Assembly (NCBI GenBank): GCA_026708685.1
Contig: JAPOUL010000167.1
Span: 21,734-85,733 of the forward strand
Direction of reading: 5' to 3'
DNA length: 64,000 bases
Source: Bacteroidota bacterium
Lineage (GTDB): Bacteria > Bacteroidota > Rhodothermia > Rhodothermales > Bin80
Shown here: positions 27,780 to 39,100 of the stretch, one piece after another
Layout: the number at the start of each line of letters is the position of its first letter
How positions within the stretch are numbered: position 1 is the stretch's first letter
Made by a program: the position numbers and the translations under genes
Notes under the pieces: generated by a model
The model's database searches: none
The model's input: only the letters and a program-made list of their open reading frames with translations
What the model was told of the DNA's origin: nothing

Positions 27780-28352
27780 ATGCGATCGCTGATTCAGGAT
27801 CTTCTGCCGCATGCTCCTAAAATAGGGCTTTTTGTCACCCCTGATATCCCCCAAAAGAGGCTCAAGGGTGCGACGAGGGACTATGCTAAAGATGCTCATC
27901 CCGAAGATATCATTGCACTGTATGATGGTACGTTTCTGGGCAATGGCAGAGACGGGGCGGTATTTCTTGACGATCGGCTGATTTTTCAAAATTCAGATCT
28001 TGAACCTTCCCAGACGATTCTGTATCGAGATATTGTCTTTATTGAATCTAGTCAATCTCGCATTCGTGGAACCCATATTGAGATGGAAATCAATCGGGGT
28101 CGTGCAACCTTTTCGGTCAAATTAAATTTGTCTAAGCATCCTCAGAGTCTGGAGTACATCGAAAAGTTACTCCAAAAGCTCATGTTAACCCCAGATTCCA
28201 GTGACGGTGAATCTACCGATTGGAGTGCGGTGACTCAGGCACTTGATCGTCTTCGCATCAGCGGTCAGTTGACAGAGTCGGATTTTAAGAGACTCATGTC
28301 AGTTCGCCCTAATTCACCGAATGATCTGTGGATGGATGATGAACCATCCTGA
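27780..28352 (+). CDS. Unknown protein at end of nuo cluster
   Basis: 190 residues, soluble, no family recognised. The middle (about 45-120) has strands of the type IIALYDGTFLGNGRDGAVFLDDRLIFQ, ILYRDIVFIESS, HIEMEINRGRATFSVKL, which look like a PH-like (bacterial PH/YokE-type) beta domain that reads out a loop and ends in an alpha helix (LEYIEKLLQKLM). A short C-terminal part (DWSAVTQALDRLRISGQLTESDFKRLMSV) resembles the short helical SHOCT-type tail. Start ATG 27780 is 9 bases after nuoN, so it is co-transcribed with complex I genes. Function unknown. Confidence 0.75.
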   Translation: MRSLIQDLLPHAPKIGLFVTPDIPQKRLKGATRDYAKDAHPEDIIALYDGTFLGNGRDGAVFLDDRLIFQNSDLEPSQTILYRDIVFIESSQSRIRGTHIEMEINRGRATFSVKLNLSKHPQSLEYIEKLLQKLMLTPDSSDGESTDWSAVTQALDRLRISGQLTESDFKRLMSVRPNSPNDLWMDDEPS

Positions 28353-28395
28353 TCTTTCATCGTAATACATCTTTCATTTAATTCATTCTACTTTG

Positions 28396-29010
28396 ATGGC
28401 TTTTGAACTTCCCCAACTTCCGTACGCACACAATGCACTGGAGCCTTATATTGATGACCAGACGATGCAGATCCATCATGGCAAGCATCATCAGGCTTAC
28501 ACCACGAATTTAAACAAGGCTCTGGAGAGTCATCCAGATCTGCAGGATCAATCCATAGAGGAACTGTTACGTGGTTTTGACAGTCTTCCCAGTTCTATTC
28601 AGGGTGCGGTCCGCAATAATGGTGGTGGATTTGCCAATCACAATCTTTTCTGGACTGTTCTCAGCCCTACGGGGGGAGCAGACCCTACGGGTGAACTGGG
28701 ACAGGCCATCGGTCAGTCATTTGGCTCTTTTGAGGATTTTAAGTCAAAATTTTCAACCGCTGCTGCCACACAATTTGGAAGCGGCTGGGCATGGTTGGTT
28801 GTCGATGCCAATGGCAGTCTGCAAGTATATTCCACTGCCAATCAAGACAGTCCATACATGAAGGGAGATACCCCTATCCTTGGGTTGGATGTATGGGAGC
28901 ATGCGTACTATCTCAACTACCAGAATCGCCGTCCAGATTACGTGGCTGCATTTTGGCATGTTGTGAACTGGGATCAGGTTGCTCAGAACTTTGCTGACGC
29001 AACCAGTTGA
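28396..29010 (+). CDS. Superoxide dismutase, Fe/Mn type
   Basis: 204 residues, full length. Dismutates superoxide in the cytoplasm. Metal ligands are H27 in [10 protein letters not shown], the second His in NHNLFW near 80, and Asp and His of [18 protein letters not shown] near 168-172. The segment FGSGWAWLV near 135 is typical. Whether Fe or Mn is used cannot be read reliably. ATG at 28396 is chosen over TTG at 28393. A short GC hairpin with arms ACGGG/CCCGT overlaps the end of the gene (29010-29023) followed by CTTTT; this is at best a weak terminator. Its position directly after the complex I genes, a superoxide source, is functionally sensible. Confidence 0.96.
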   Translation: MAFELPQLPYAHNALEPYIDDQTMQIHHGKHHQAYTTNLNKALESHPDLQDQSIEELLRGFDSLPSSIQGAVRNNGGGFANHNLFWTVLSPTGGADPTGELGQAIGQSFGSFEDFKSKFSTAAATQFGSGWAWLVVDANGSLQVYSTANQDSPYMKGDTPILGLDVWEHAYYLNYQNRRPDYVAAFWHVVNWDQVAQNFADATS

Positions 29011-29530
29011 CGGGTTGCCCCGTTCTGTGGCTTTTAGATCCGATCTCTTCTCAACACAAGATCATCACGGAGGAGGCGTGGTACTAAGTTGTCACGCGAT
29101 GGTGTAGTATAGGGTTTCCGGTCGTCCTTCAATGTAAAGTGCGACATTTTCAGGTAGCACCTACTCAATGATCTTCATTGTACCAATGAAGATCGTTGAG
29201 TATCCCTATTGGTGATTGACCATGTTCGGTTGGACCTTCCCACCAGCTTCGCATTCAGGAAATAGAGCAGACATTCTAAAATGGCATGGCGTTCACCTTG
29301 AGTTTGGATCTTTGTTGAACAGAAATGTTCGGAATATCAGTAACCATAACTTGGAATGGGGTAGCGTATGATTCATGGATTAATTCAGTGAGTACTTGTA
29401 CTATGAGAACCTACGCAGAGGTTGAGGGTTATAGGAGTTCTATTACCCGCAAAGCAAACCTTTTTGGGTTAAGCAAAGATAATCCTCTTTTTGTTGTATC
29501 TTACATTTCATTCGCCATCCATTTATATTC
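29011..29530. other. Intergenic region with long hairpin, possible gene remnants
   Basis: 520 bases between superoxide dismutase and the coiled-coil gene. Apart from the hairpin at 29162-29202 it contains open but unconvincing frames. It marks the border between the housekeeping complex I region and the accessory region that starts with coiled-coil proteins and a methylase. Confidence 0.4.
29162..29202. repeat. Long near-perfect hairpin
   Basis: Left arm TACTCAATGATCTTCATTG (29162-29180), three-base loop, right arm CAATGAAGATCGTTGAGTA (29184-29202). Eighteen of 19 pairs are canonical and the remaining one is G-T. There is no T-run on either side, so it is not a standard terminator. It could be a mobile-element end, a palindromic repeat element or a structured RNA. 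Confidence 0.75.
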
Positions 29531-29995
29531 ATGGCTTTTCCACGTATCGCGGAGTTGCTTGATACAAAAGATCGCACTCCCAAAGAAACAAACGAACTTA
29601 CTGAACTGATTTTTCAACAAGCGTCTTCAGATGCTATTACACGCATTGATGCTCTCAAAGAGATTCTTCTTATAGAAATCCGTGCTGTGAATGATCGTTT
29701 TGACGGAACGAATGACCGTTTTGACGGAACGAATGACCGTTTTGACGGAGTCAATGAACGTTTTGAGATGACGAATGAGCGTATTGAGATGACGAATGAG
29801 CGTATTGACGCCCTCAAAGAAATTCTTCTCACAGAAATTCGTGCTACGAATGAGCGCATTGACGGAACCAATCGACGCGTTGACGCAATCCAAAAAACAC
29901 ATCGTTGGATTATTGGTCTTCTTGTGGCTATTGGTACGGGTGGATTGGGTGCCTTGGGAATCCTTGTTCGTATCTGGTTGAGCATACCAGTCTAA
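29531..29995 (+). CDS. Coiled-coil protein with heptad tandem repeats and C-terminal TM anchor
   Basis: 154 residues. After an N-terminal segment (MAFPRIAELLDTKDRTPKETN) comes a long parallel-type coiled coil made of 7-residue units such as NDRFDGT, NERFEMT and NERIDAL, encoded by 21-bp DNA repeats. A larger unit, IDALKEILLIEIRA, also occurs twice. The C-terminus is a single helix (HRWIIGLLVAIGTGGLGALGILVRIW), so the coil is tail-anchored at the membrane. The design resembles Bdr-like repeat proteins and phage- or plasmid-borne coiled-coil proteins; no function is assigned. A related but damaged copy follows at 30087-30426. Confidence 0.8.
   Translation: MAFPRIAELLDTKDRTPKETNELTELIFQQASSDAITRIDALKEILLIEIRAVNDRFDGTNDRFDGTNDRFDGVNERFEMTNERIEMTNERIDALKEILLTEIRATNERIDGTNRRVDAIQKTHRWIIGLLVAIGTGGLGALGILVRIWLSIPV
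29690..29815 (+). repeat. Six tandem 21-bp units inside the coiled-coil gene
   Basis: Units start at 29690, 29711, 29732, 29753, 29774 and 29795, each beginning AATGA and encoding N-(D/E)-R-(F/I) plus three residues. The first two units differ by one base and the third by a few more, so the array is recent and probably able to expand or contract without changing frame. Confidence 0.85.
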
Positions 29996-30207
29996 GGATT
30001 CGGTATTGAAGGGAATTCGACTCTTATTGAGGCTTTGTTGAAAAATCAGATGTTCAGTAGATTATCTTTTCATCTACATCCATAGCATGTCATTTGCTCT
30101 TATTGTGGAGTTGCCTGATACGCACAGTCCTAAGTATGGGAAATGAGCGAACTCACTGAGTTGAATTTGAACAAGCGTATTCATACGCCATCGCACGCAT
30201 CGTTGCA

Positions 30208-30426
30208 ATGAACGAACGTATTGACGCACTTGAAGAAGAGGTTCTCGCAGAAATCCGTGGAACACAGGAACTTCTTGACGGAATAAACCAACATATAGAA
30301 GGAATAATTCAACTTCTTGACGGAATGATTCAACGTCTTGAGCGAATAAATAATATGCTACGTTGGCTGATTGGTTTGGCAGCATCTGCTGCCATCTGTA
30401 CTGTTGCAATCCATGTTCTTATGTAG
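30208..30426 (+). CDS. Short coiled-coil/TM protein, remnant of a second copy
   Basis: 72 residues: NERIDALEEEVLAEIRGTQELLDG and similar heptads, then a C-terminal helix (LRWLIGLAASAAICTVAIHVLM), the same architecture as the gene at 29531. Upstream, from an ATG at 30087, the sequence MSFALIVELPDTHSPKYGK corresponds to the start of the first gene (MAFPRIAELLDTKDRTPKE). It is then cut by a TGA and a frameshift, after which another frame gives NELTELNLNKRIHT. So the full second copy is damaged at its 5' end, and the ORF from 30208 may be a leftover or a shortened functional protein. Confidence 0.5.
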   Translation: MNERIDALEEEVLAEIRGTQELLDGINQHIEGIIQLLDGMIQRLERINNMLRWLIGLAASAAICTVAIHVLM

Positions 30427-30564
30427 TTGCAATCTGGGTAAAAAGCAGTATTTTACATGCTTACACTTCAATTGAACTCATTCTGTGAAATCAAACCGAA
30501 TCATATAGTGCATCTTAAGTGGTGCATTATTTCGTTTTAAGTTTTAGAGAATCTATTTCCGACA

Positions 30565-31512
30565 ATGGCCCCAAATGTTAATCTTCACGCTGCAAAGAAC
30601 GCTAAAAAAGACGAGTTCTATACGCAGTTAGTTGATATTGAAAACGAACTGCGTCACTACAAAGATCATTTCATAGACCAAGTTGTCTACTGTAATTGTG
30701 ATGATCCGCGGGTGAGTAACTTCTTCAGATTCTTCTCCAAGCAGTTTGAGTTTTATGAGCTCAAGAAATTAATTACAACTTGCTACAAGAATCAACAACC
30801 GGATCTGTTTTCCTCGCATGATTCGGAGAGGGCAGTCTATTTGGAGTATGAAGGTGATCAGGACGGTAACAATCGCCCAGATACCGATGAAATTGATGTT
30901 AAACCTTTGCAGGAAAATGGGAGCTTCCGCAGTGCGGAGTGCATTGAATTGTTAAAACAAGCCGATATTGTGGTGACCAATCCGCCTTTTTCAAAGTTTA
31001 GAGAATATATTACTCAGTTGATGGAGTACGATAAGAAGTTTCTTATCATTGGGCCAATGAATGCCATCACCTATAAGGAAGTGTTTCCGTTGATAAAGGA
31101 GAATAGGATTTGGATGGGCATGGGAAGCGTTAAGCGATTTGAAGTGCGTGAGGGCAATGAAAAGTCTGAGTTTGATGAGTCCACTGGAAAATGGTATCAG
31201 AAATTCGGCAATATATGCTGGTTCACGAATCTCTCCCATAAAAAGCGTAACGAGAAATTAATCCTCTACAAGAGATACTCCCCTGAAGAATACCCCCACT
31301 ACGACAATTATGATGCTATTGAGGTAGGTAAAGTCAAGGAAATCCCAAAAAATTGGGGGGGGGCAATGGGTGTTCCTATCACGTTTTTGGACAAATATAA
31401 TCCCAAACAGTTTGAGATCATTCGGTTTAGGAAAGGAGATGACGGTAAGGATTTAAGCATCAATGGGAAATGTCCTTATTTTCGCATCATCATTCGCAAC
31501 AAACAGATTTGA
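30565..31512 (+). CDS. EcoRI-family adenine-specific DNA methyltransferase
   Basis: 315 residues. Matches the EcoRI methylase family: N-terminal NLHAAKNAKKDEFYTQLVDIENELRHY with the conserved KDEFYTQ, then VVYCNCDDPRVSNFFRFF near 40-55, and the catalytic motif IVVTNPPFSKFREY with NPPF near 138-141. The later segments FLIIGPMNAITYKEVFPLIKE and WMGMGSVKRF, then FGNICWFTNL, are also family features. It would methylate adenine at N6 in its target; the site cannot be read from sequence. The next gene, 3 bases after its stop, encodes a DUF262-HNH protein, so the pair is a candidate non-classical restriction-modification system. Confidence 0.93.
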   Translation: MAPNVNLHAAKNAKKDEFYTQLVDIENELRHYKDHFIDQVVYCNCDDPRVSNFFRFFSKQFEFYELKKLITTCYKNQQPDLFSSHDSERAVYLEYEGDQDGNNRPDTDEIDVKPLQENGSFRSAECIELLKQADIVVTNPPFSKFREYITQLMEYDKKFLIIGPMNAITYKEVFPLIKENRIWMGMGSVKRFEVREGNEKSEFDESTGKWYQKFGNICWFTNLSHKKRNEKLILYKRYSPEEYPHYDNYDAIEVGKVKEIPKNWGGAMGVPITFLDKYNPKQFEIIRFRKGDDGKDLSINGKCPYFRIIIRNKQI

Positions 31513-31515
31513 TCA

Positions 31516-32691
31516 ATGGATATTCACGAACACAAAATCTCAATCGGAGATATCATTGAAGGCTATTGGGATAATGAGGATGGACAGGTCATCGGGTATG
31601 GTGGGATGCTCAATATCCGACCACCTTATCAGAGGGAATATATCTACGACGGCAAGAAAGACTTTCAGGAAGCACTGATCCAGTCGATCTATCATGACCG
31701 CCCCGTGAACCTCATCTACTTTGCAAAGGCCGAAAAGAGTGAATATGACTATGAGCTGTTGGATGGACAACAACGAATCATTACGATCTGTAAGTTCATC
31801 GTAAATCGTGAGTTTTCCGTTCATATCGGTGATGGAGATACCCAGTACTGGCATGGATTACACGAAACAGATCGGCAACGCATTTTAGATTACAAACTGC
31901 ATGTGCATGTCTGTGAAGGGAATGCAAATGAACTGATGCGTTGGTTCCAGACCATCAACACTGGTGCTAAGGAACTGTCGAATCAGGAATTAAGGAACTC
32001 CATCTATAACGGCCCTTGGGTAACAGATGCAAAGCGTTACTTCACCAAGAAAGGTGGCCAAGCAGTGATGTGCGGAAGATATATGAGTGGTAAGCGAGAG
32101 CGACAAGATCACCTTGAACGCATCCTGATCTGGAGGATTGGATCCAGTAATGATGATGACATCCGTGAGTACATGGCAAAACACAGAAAAGAACAGTCCG
32201 CTGAGCACTTGTGGAATTACTTCAACAATATGTACGAATGGATTGAAACCACATTCAATATATCTATGAACTCAAAGAATTACCGATCCAAAATGAAATC
32301 CGTAGATTGGGGAAGTCTCTATCGTGAGTTTAAGGATGAAGAGTTTGACCCAGTGGAGGTTGCGGAAAAAGTAACGAATCTGTTCAAATGTGATCCTAAA
32401 GAGGTGAACCAGATTGGCATATACTCCTTTGTGTTATCCGGTGATGAGAAGTTTCTCCATCGTCGTGCATTCACGTCAGAACAGCGTCAGGCAGCTTATG
32501 ATAGACAGGAAGGGATTTGTGCAATCACCGACAAAGAGTTGCCTATTGAAGAAATGGAAGCAGATCACATCAAGCCTTGGTCAGAAGGGGGGAAGACCGA
32601 TGATGAGAACTGTCAAATGATCTGTAAATCTGCCCATCATAAGAAGACTGCTGAGCAGATCCGAGATCTCTGGGCATCAACAAAGCATTAA
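31516..32691 (+). CDS. DUF262 (GmrSD-N/ParB-like) - HNH nuclease
   Basis: 391 residues. An N-terminal DUF262 domain (about 1-270) contains RPPYQREYIYDGKKDFQEALIQSI and the signature LLDGQQRIITICKFI near 80-95, where DGQQR is the ParB/Srx-like NTP-using motif of GmrS and related nucleases. The C-terminus holds an HNH nuclease (about 330-385): FTSEQRQAAYDRQEGICAITDKELPIEEMEADHIKPWSEGGKTDDENCQMICKSAHHKKT, with D-H, N and H in place. The zinc-type CxxC pairs of many HNH proteins are not complete. In GmrSD the two domains cut modified DNA. Here the nuclease is paired with an adenine methylase and starts 3 bases after it, suggesting that methylation either protects the host or marks a target. Inference. 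Confidence 0.93.
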   Translation: MDIHEHKISIGDIIEGYWDNEDGQVIGYGGMLNIRPPYQREYIYDGKKDFQEALIQSIYHDRPVNLIYFAKAEKSEYDYELLDGQQRIITICKFIVNREFSVHIGDGDTQYWHGLHETDRQRILDYKLHVHVCEGNANELMRWFQTINTGAKELSNQELRNSIYNGPWVTDAKRYFTKKGGQAVMCGRYMSGKRERQDHLERILIWRIGSSNDDDIREYMAKHRKEQSAEHLWNYFNNMYEWIETTFNISMNSKNYRSKMKSVDWGSLYREFKDEEFDPVEVAEKVTNLFKCDPKEVNQIGIYSFVLSGDEKFLHRRAFTSEQRQAAYDRQEGICAITDKELPIEEMEADHIKPWSEGGKTDDENCQMICKSAHHKKTAEQIRDLWASTKH

Positions 32692-33170
32692 ATCTGGATC
32701 CACCAGGTTGAAATCATATCTGCTTCCAAGATAAGGATTCGGTATTTCCTACGAAACAGGTGAGTAGGCACTAAGAAGTAAGTGCCCCAATATGGTCGAT
32801 TCCAATAGATTTGAAATGGCCGAATATTCCAAACAGAAAAATCTCGAATGTAGTTCGAGTGTCAGGGTAGTTTCATTAGTAAATAATCAAAAAAATGAAT
32901 GTTTGAGGGTAGTCGTAAGCAGAAAGGTTTGTCATGTAGATTCTTCTCATGGAACATATTTCTGCTCATTGAATGTTGTGGCAGTGATGTAGAACCGTTA
33001 TTGAAACCATCTATATTCTGAATCGTAATCCACCCTGTACGACCAGTAACATTTCAATCATTGAAACACTCCAAGATCTCTGGAAGTATACGAATTAGAG
33101 TAGCGTAGTATTTGTAGAATTGATTTGAATTGCAGTGAATGATTGAATAGGAAATTGAACCTGTATTTAT
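32692..33170. other. Intergenic region upstream of giant gene 1
   Basis: 479 AT-rich bases without a convincing gene. The last 60 or so bases (about 33130-33170) are alignable with those upstream of the second giant gene (42660-42702): both contain AATGATTGAATA followed by an A-rich stretch and then the same start-site sequence. That conserved leader presumably holds shared expression signals. Confidence 0.5.
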
Positions 33171-36100
33171 ATGTTGTTGGTGAGTTTCCATATTGAGATG
33201 GGCATTCTTCCTGCATGTATACGACAGGCAATAGTACTTTTTGTGTTTGGACTTTTATTGTTTCCAATCACTTCTTCTGGCCAAGATCAATCACCACAGA
33301 TACAATTTAATTCTCCGTCAATCGGTCAAACTTGGATTAGCCCACCTTTGCGAACCCATGCATATTTCCCCGATAGTCCAATCTATACGATTCAACTGAT
33401 TGATGAAAATGTTCAACAATCTCCACTGAACGAAGACAGCCGGTCTGCTCCCCAATTAGCTCAACGGTTCTCCTCCGTCTACGAATCGTCCCATCCATGG
33501 CTCTTCTTGCCCTCAGAGGATATCAATCCCTATGGATCCCAATTCAATGGAGACAGACTCTGGAAGTTACACCAGATGTCCAGAGGCATACAACAGTCCA
33601 TTACGGTGTTGGAGGGCAACTCAAAAACCTATGAGGTGAACCTTTCAGCACAACCTAGTAGTGCTGTAGTTTTTACCATAACGGGGCAGGGGAGTGATCT
33701 CACCTTGAATGTAACATCTCTGACGTTCACACCAGCCAACTGGGATAGTAAGCAGGAACTCATCCTTTCCGCTGTGGATGACTCTGATGATTCCGATGAA
33801 TCTGTCACACTTACTCTCACGGGCGATGATGGAACTACACAATCCATCAGTGTGACGATTATTGATGATGAACGAACATGGGAATTGGTTCCCAAAGAGA
33901 TAGAAGAGGGAAGCCGCTCAAGAGGCGGGCCAATTCAGCTGGTTAAAGAGTTAGGCCCACCTTCATCGGATGTTACGATGACAATTACTGGGCATGAAGG
34001 AACAGATATAGAATTATTGGAGACAAGCATTACATTTTTACAAAATGAATGGGATCAACCGCAGTCAATCGTTTTGATAGCAAATTCCGATCATGATGAT
34101 CAGTATGATCATGTATCCTTGACATTTGTTGCTGACGGTGGAGGCTATACCGGCTTAACCTATGCAATGGATGTAACAATCGTGGAGAGAGCTCGGATGG
34201 TGAGCTATGTGGATGAAGGAAGGTCAATCATGGAAGGATTTAAACTCGTGGGAGGAAGCCGCCCAGAACGAGATCCAATCATGACGTTTGATTGGGACAG
34301 GACTTCTGATCTGATTGTCAGTCCTGAAACAGTCACCTATGATCCAAGTTCTTGGCACACTTGTATAGATGAAGGAAGATGGAGATCCTGTTCAGCCAGA
34401 GAATTCGTAACGGCATCGGCAGATTCGGATACCGATGATCAGGATGATCAAGTTACCGTGAAACTATTAGTGACAGGCCCTCCTGGGGGCCGCTTCATTG
34501 GAGTTAATGCAATCTGGTATGTCAATATTGACGACAAAGATGATCCAGGAATCATAGTGAATCCATCATCTCTAACGATTACCGAAGGTGATCAAGGAAC
34601 ATTTGAAGTAATGCTTTCGGGTGCCCCGAAGGGTGACTTTGGGGGTAATGATGTCACCGTGAACATCACTTCAGAGAGACGTACTTCAACCAATCCTTCC
34701 ACACTCATATTTACAAATGCAAACTGGTCACAACCTCAAACGGTCACCGTTCAAACATATCATGACAGCGATTTTGAAGATGATTTGGAGACGATCAGAT
34801 TGCAGGCGAGTGGTGGTGGCTTTGATCGCGAGAGAGCAAGTGTAGAGGTGACCATTCAAGATGATGATACTCCTGGAATAGAGATTTCAGACTCGTCTAT
34901 TTCCATTACTGAGGGTGGCACTAATACGTTTGATGTGGAGCTTGAAGGTGCACCCAACAGTGATGTCAACGTCACCATTACTGGATACATTGGGACGGAT
35001 CTGGATACGCTGGCATCTACTCCGAGAGAATTAACCTTTACGTCGTCAAATTGGGATGAACCTCAGACTGTAACGGTGGGTGCGAAGGAAGATCCTGATT
35101 TTGATGGTGAGAATGAACAACTGACTTTAACAGCCACTGGCGTTCCGTCCAAAACGGTGTTCGTTTCGGTCACCGATAATGATCGTGCGGAAATCATCGG
35201 TAATACCGATGTAGTCATTCGAGAAGGCGAGTCAGTGACCATAGCGTTTTCACTCTTTTCACCACCGACTGGAGAAGTGATTGTGACGATCAGTGGCTAC
35301 AATGGTACAGATTTGGCAGAAACTCCGCCGAGCCCCATCCAGAGGACATTTGATGCGACGAACTGGAATGTTTCGCAATCCATTACACTCACCGCCGCTG
35401 AAGATGAAGATTCGCTCCATGACGATGAAACCCTGACGCTTACTGCCACGGGTGGAGGCTATGATGGTAGAACCTTACCCGTGAATGTGACAATCAGAGA
35501 TGATGATTTAATCAGCGGAATAGATGTAGAAGAATATATAGAAGTGATCGAAGGAGGATCCTATGACTTGGATGTCAAGCTGCTTACGGCTCCACCGAGC
35601 ACAGTGACCATCATGGTGGATGGATATGATGGTACCGATCTTGGTCAAATCCCTCCCAATCCATTGAGTTTGCAGTTTGATAAGACTAACTGGGACACTG
35701 ATCAAAAGATCATTCTTAGTGCTTCCGAGGACGATGATTATGATGACGAAGATGTCATTGATCTCCAACTGACCGCATCCGCAGTTGGACAGGATGATTA
35801 TATCCAGATCGTGAGTGTGACCATCAGAGACAATGATGATCCAGCGATTACCGTAAATCCTACGTCTTTAAATATGCATGAAGGCGATTCCAAAGATGTG
35901 AAGGTGAGTATTACATCTAAGCCTCTGGCTGAAATGACGATTCAAATCCCTCCCGTAGGAGATCTTACAGCACGACCTTCAGAACTCACCTTTACCAATG
36001 ATGCTAACTGGTCCAATCAGCACACGGTTACACTCTCTGCCGCCACTGATGGGGATGTAGACAATGATAAAGAAACGGTTCTATTTGTCGCATCTGGGGG

Positions 36101-39100
36101 AGGTTACAATGGTGTAACCGCTCAGGTCTCGGTTGAAATTATAGAGGACCTTTCTCCACCTACCGTGCTATTATCGGTCACTCCAAACCCCATTGTAGAA
36201 GGAAATACCGCTCAAATAACAGCTACGCTGTCTAAGGCGATGCCTACAGCTCTCCGCGTCAATCTCAATTATGCTGATATTGATACAGAACCATCTGATT
36301 ATACTCCTCTGGCGAGTATCTACATAGCCGCTAATGCACTCAGCGGATCAGGCAGTCTTCGCATTTTGGATGATATCATCGCTGAGCCCGATGAGAAATT
36401 CCGTGTGAGTATCCAAAAACCCAGTGGAGTTGATCTTGGCGATCCAAGCTCCCTTGTGATTACTATTGAGGATGATGGTGATAAGCCTCCACCTGTTGAA
36501 GTAATACTGTCTGTTGATCCAGCGAGCGTCGTTGAGGGTAGCCAAGTGACCGTAACTACCACGATTCAAGAGGCACTGTCCCAGGATGTGACGATTCCCC
36601 TGATCTATCCCCCTGATGGTGCTACAGCTGTGATCACAGAAGATTATTCTCCATTGCAACAGCTAACCATCGCCGCTGGACAGGTTACGCAATCAGGAAT
36701 CATTCAAACACTCAGAGATGCAGTGATTGAAGATCCTGAGACATTTACAGTCGCCTTAGGTGCACTTCCGTCCCAAGTGGTAGGTGGGCGTTTTCTCTCT
36801 CAGACGATCACCATTCTTGATCAGCAAAAACCGACCGTTTCACTATCTGTAGATAGTAACTCAATAGAAGAGGGAGAAGAAACCCAAGTAAAGATCACCT
36901 TGTCTAGTCCGCTGGCAGATGATGTAAGGATTCCACTTGATGTGATCAATGGAACTGCCAATTCGTCGGACTATCAAATACTCAGTTCATCATCTAATAT
37001 AGAGATAAATAGGGGAGATACAGAAGGAGAGACAACCGTTCGTGCGATAGACGATTATTTCATTGAAGAACATGAAACCTTCACCGTGGAGCTCGGCACA
37101 TTACCGTCTTCGGTACAAATGGGGAGTAATTCTACTGAAGTGATTACCATTATCGACAATGATTTTCCCATAGTGAACATACCAACATCTATAACCATCC
37201 TTGAAGGAGATGATGATAAGATCCATATTTCGCTTACCAGTATTCCTTCCAGGGAGGTAGAAATTCGGATCACAGGTCAGGAAGAAGTTGGTTTAGAAGT
37301 TGATCCCTCTATATTCATGATTACACCCGATCAGTGGAGTCAACCGAACGAAGTGGTTTTGACTGCACCTCAGGATGATAATGTTGAGGGTGAAAAAATT
37401 ACTCTGAAGATTACCGCTAATGGTGGAGAGTACTCGGATGTCCGCCATATGCTTCTGGTGAATATTATTGATGATGACCAAGCTACACTAGTGGTTCCAA
37501 ATTCACTCACCATTGATGAAGGAGCATCTCAATCTTTTGATGTGCGTCTGGCACAGAAGCCCTCTACGGATGTGACAGTAACGGTATCAGGATATCATGG
37601 CACCGATTTGGTTCTTCAATCGTCTGCCTTACTTACCTTTACTGTATCGGATTGGGACGCACCTGAAACCGTACAACTCATGGCATTGGAGGATTCAGAT
37701 GCGGAGCCAGATGATCCTATACAGTTGATTTTGGATGCATCAGGTGGTGGTTATGATGCAGTCCAAGAATTCGTTATGGTGACGATCAGAGAAAAGGATT
37801 CAGCAAGGCTCATTGTTACGCCAACATCCCTTGAAATTTTTGAGGGAGGTTCAGATCAATTGAATGTCTATCTAAGTTCACGACCGCAGGGGAGTGTAAC
37901 GGTTTCAGTGTCAGGACACCAAAATACAGATGTACAAGTATCCCCTCAGAGTTTGATTTTTTCTCCCACAGACTGGCAATCCAGCAAATCCATCTACTTA
38001 GAAGCGAAGAATGATTCTGACGGTGACAATGATCCTATCACCCTTACTCTCAGTGCTACAGGAGGCGGCTATGATGGCCAACAGGAAGATGTGAATGTTA
38101 TCATTCTGGATAGGGGACCACCAAAAATTTCCATCTATGAGGGACAGGCATCGGAAGATGCAGGAATGGTTCGGTTGCCATTACAGCTTAGCCACAGTAT
38201 TGATGAAGTCATCACAGTTCAGTATGAGACTGCTGATCCTCTGGAAGGTATATCCGCCATCGCTGGTGTAGATTACACCGCATCTCGTGGAATCGTCATT
38301 TTTGATCCAGGAGGGACTCGTGGAGTGGTTCAGTTTGAAATCGCAGACGATAGTATTCCAGAAGAACATGAAAATTTTACTGTGATTCTTAGATCTGCAT
38401 CCAGTAATGCCATCATTGATCGCAACTCTGCAACGGCAACCATTATTGATGATGACGGCGGTACCCCGACCATTGCAATTGAAGATGCAGTGACTCATTC
38501 AGATGTCGGTGTGATCACCTTCCAAATCTATCTGTCTCAACCAAGTCCTCATAGCATTTCGGTTCGTTACCGCACCGAAGATGGAACAGCAACGTCTGGG
38601 AAAGATTATGCGGAGCGATCAGGGACAGTAACCTTTGAGCCTGGAACGATACAGACGAGCATTGACGTTCCTCTTTTGCAAAAGCAAGCCGATAAGGAGC
38701 AACAGATGTTTTATGTGCATCTCGAATCATCTAGCCTCGCTCATGTGGAAAAATCTGTGGCCACCGCAGTGATTCAGATAGATGCAGAGATTACCCAGAA
38801 TGCAATGATGGCCTTCGGTGTTCGCTTTGCACGCACCCTATCGGTTCAATTAACCGAGGCATTACAGGAACGGTTGCACCCTGCAGGATCTATCTGCTCG
38901 GCGGTTCAACGTGCGGAAACTGCTCAGCTTTGGCATACCATGTCCGACTGGACTCCATCGCTTGCAGAGTTGCTTTCTGGATGTAGAGTATCCAAGATCA
39001 TGGCAAGATCTGAGGGGCAATTTGGAGTATGGGGTAGGGGTGCATTTCGACGGTTTCAGGGTCAAGATGACGGTGCGATGATGCTCCGTGGTGATGTCTC

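Noticed and set aside
29010..29023. ACGGG/CCCGT hairpin after superoxide dismutase
   Set aside because: Five-bp stem with CTTTT a few bases later; too weak to call a terminator.
29325..29609. 94-residue ORF upstream of the coiled-coil gene
   Set aside because: Overlaps the better-supported coiled-coil gene in another frame and looks like noise.
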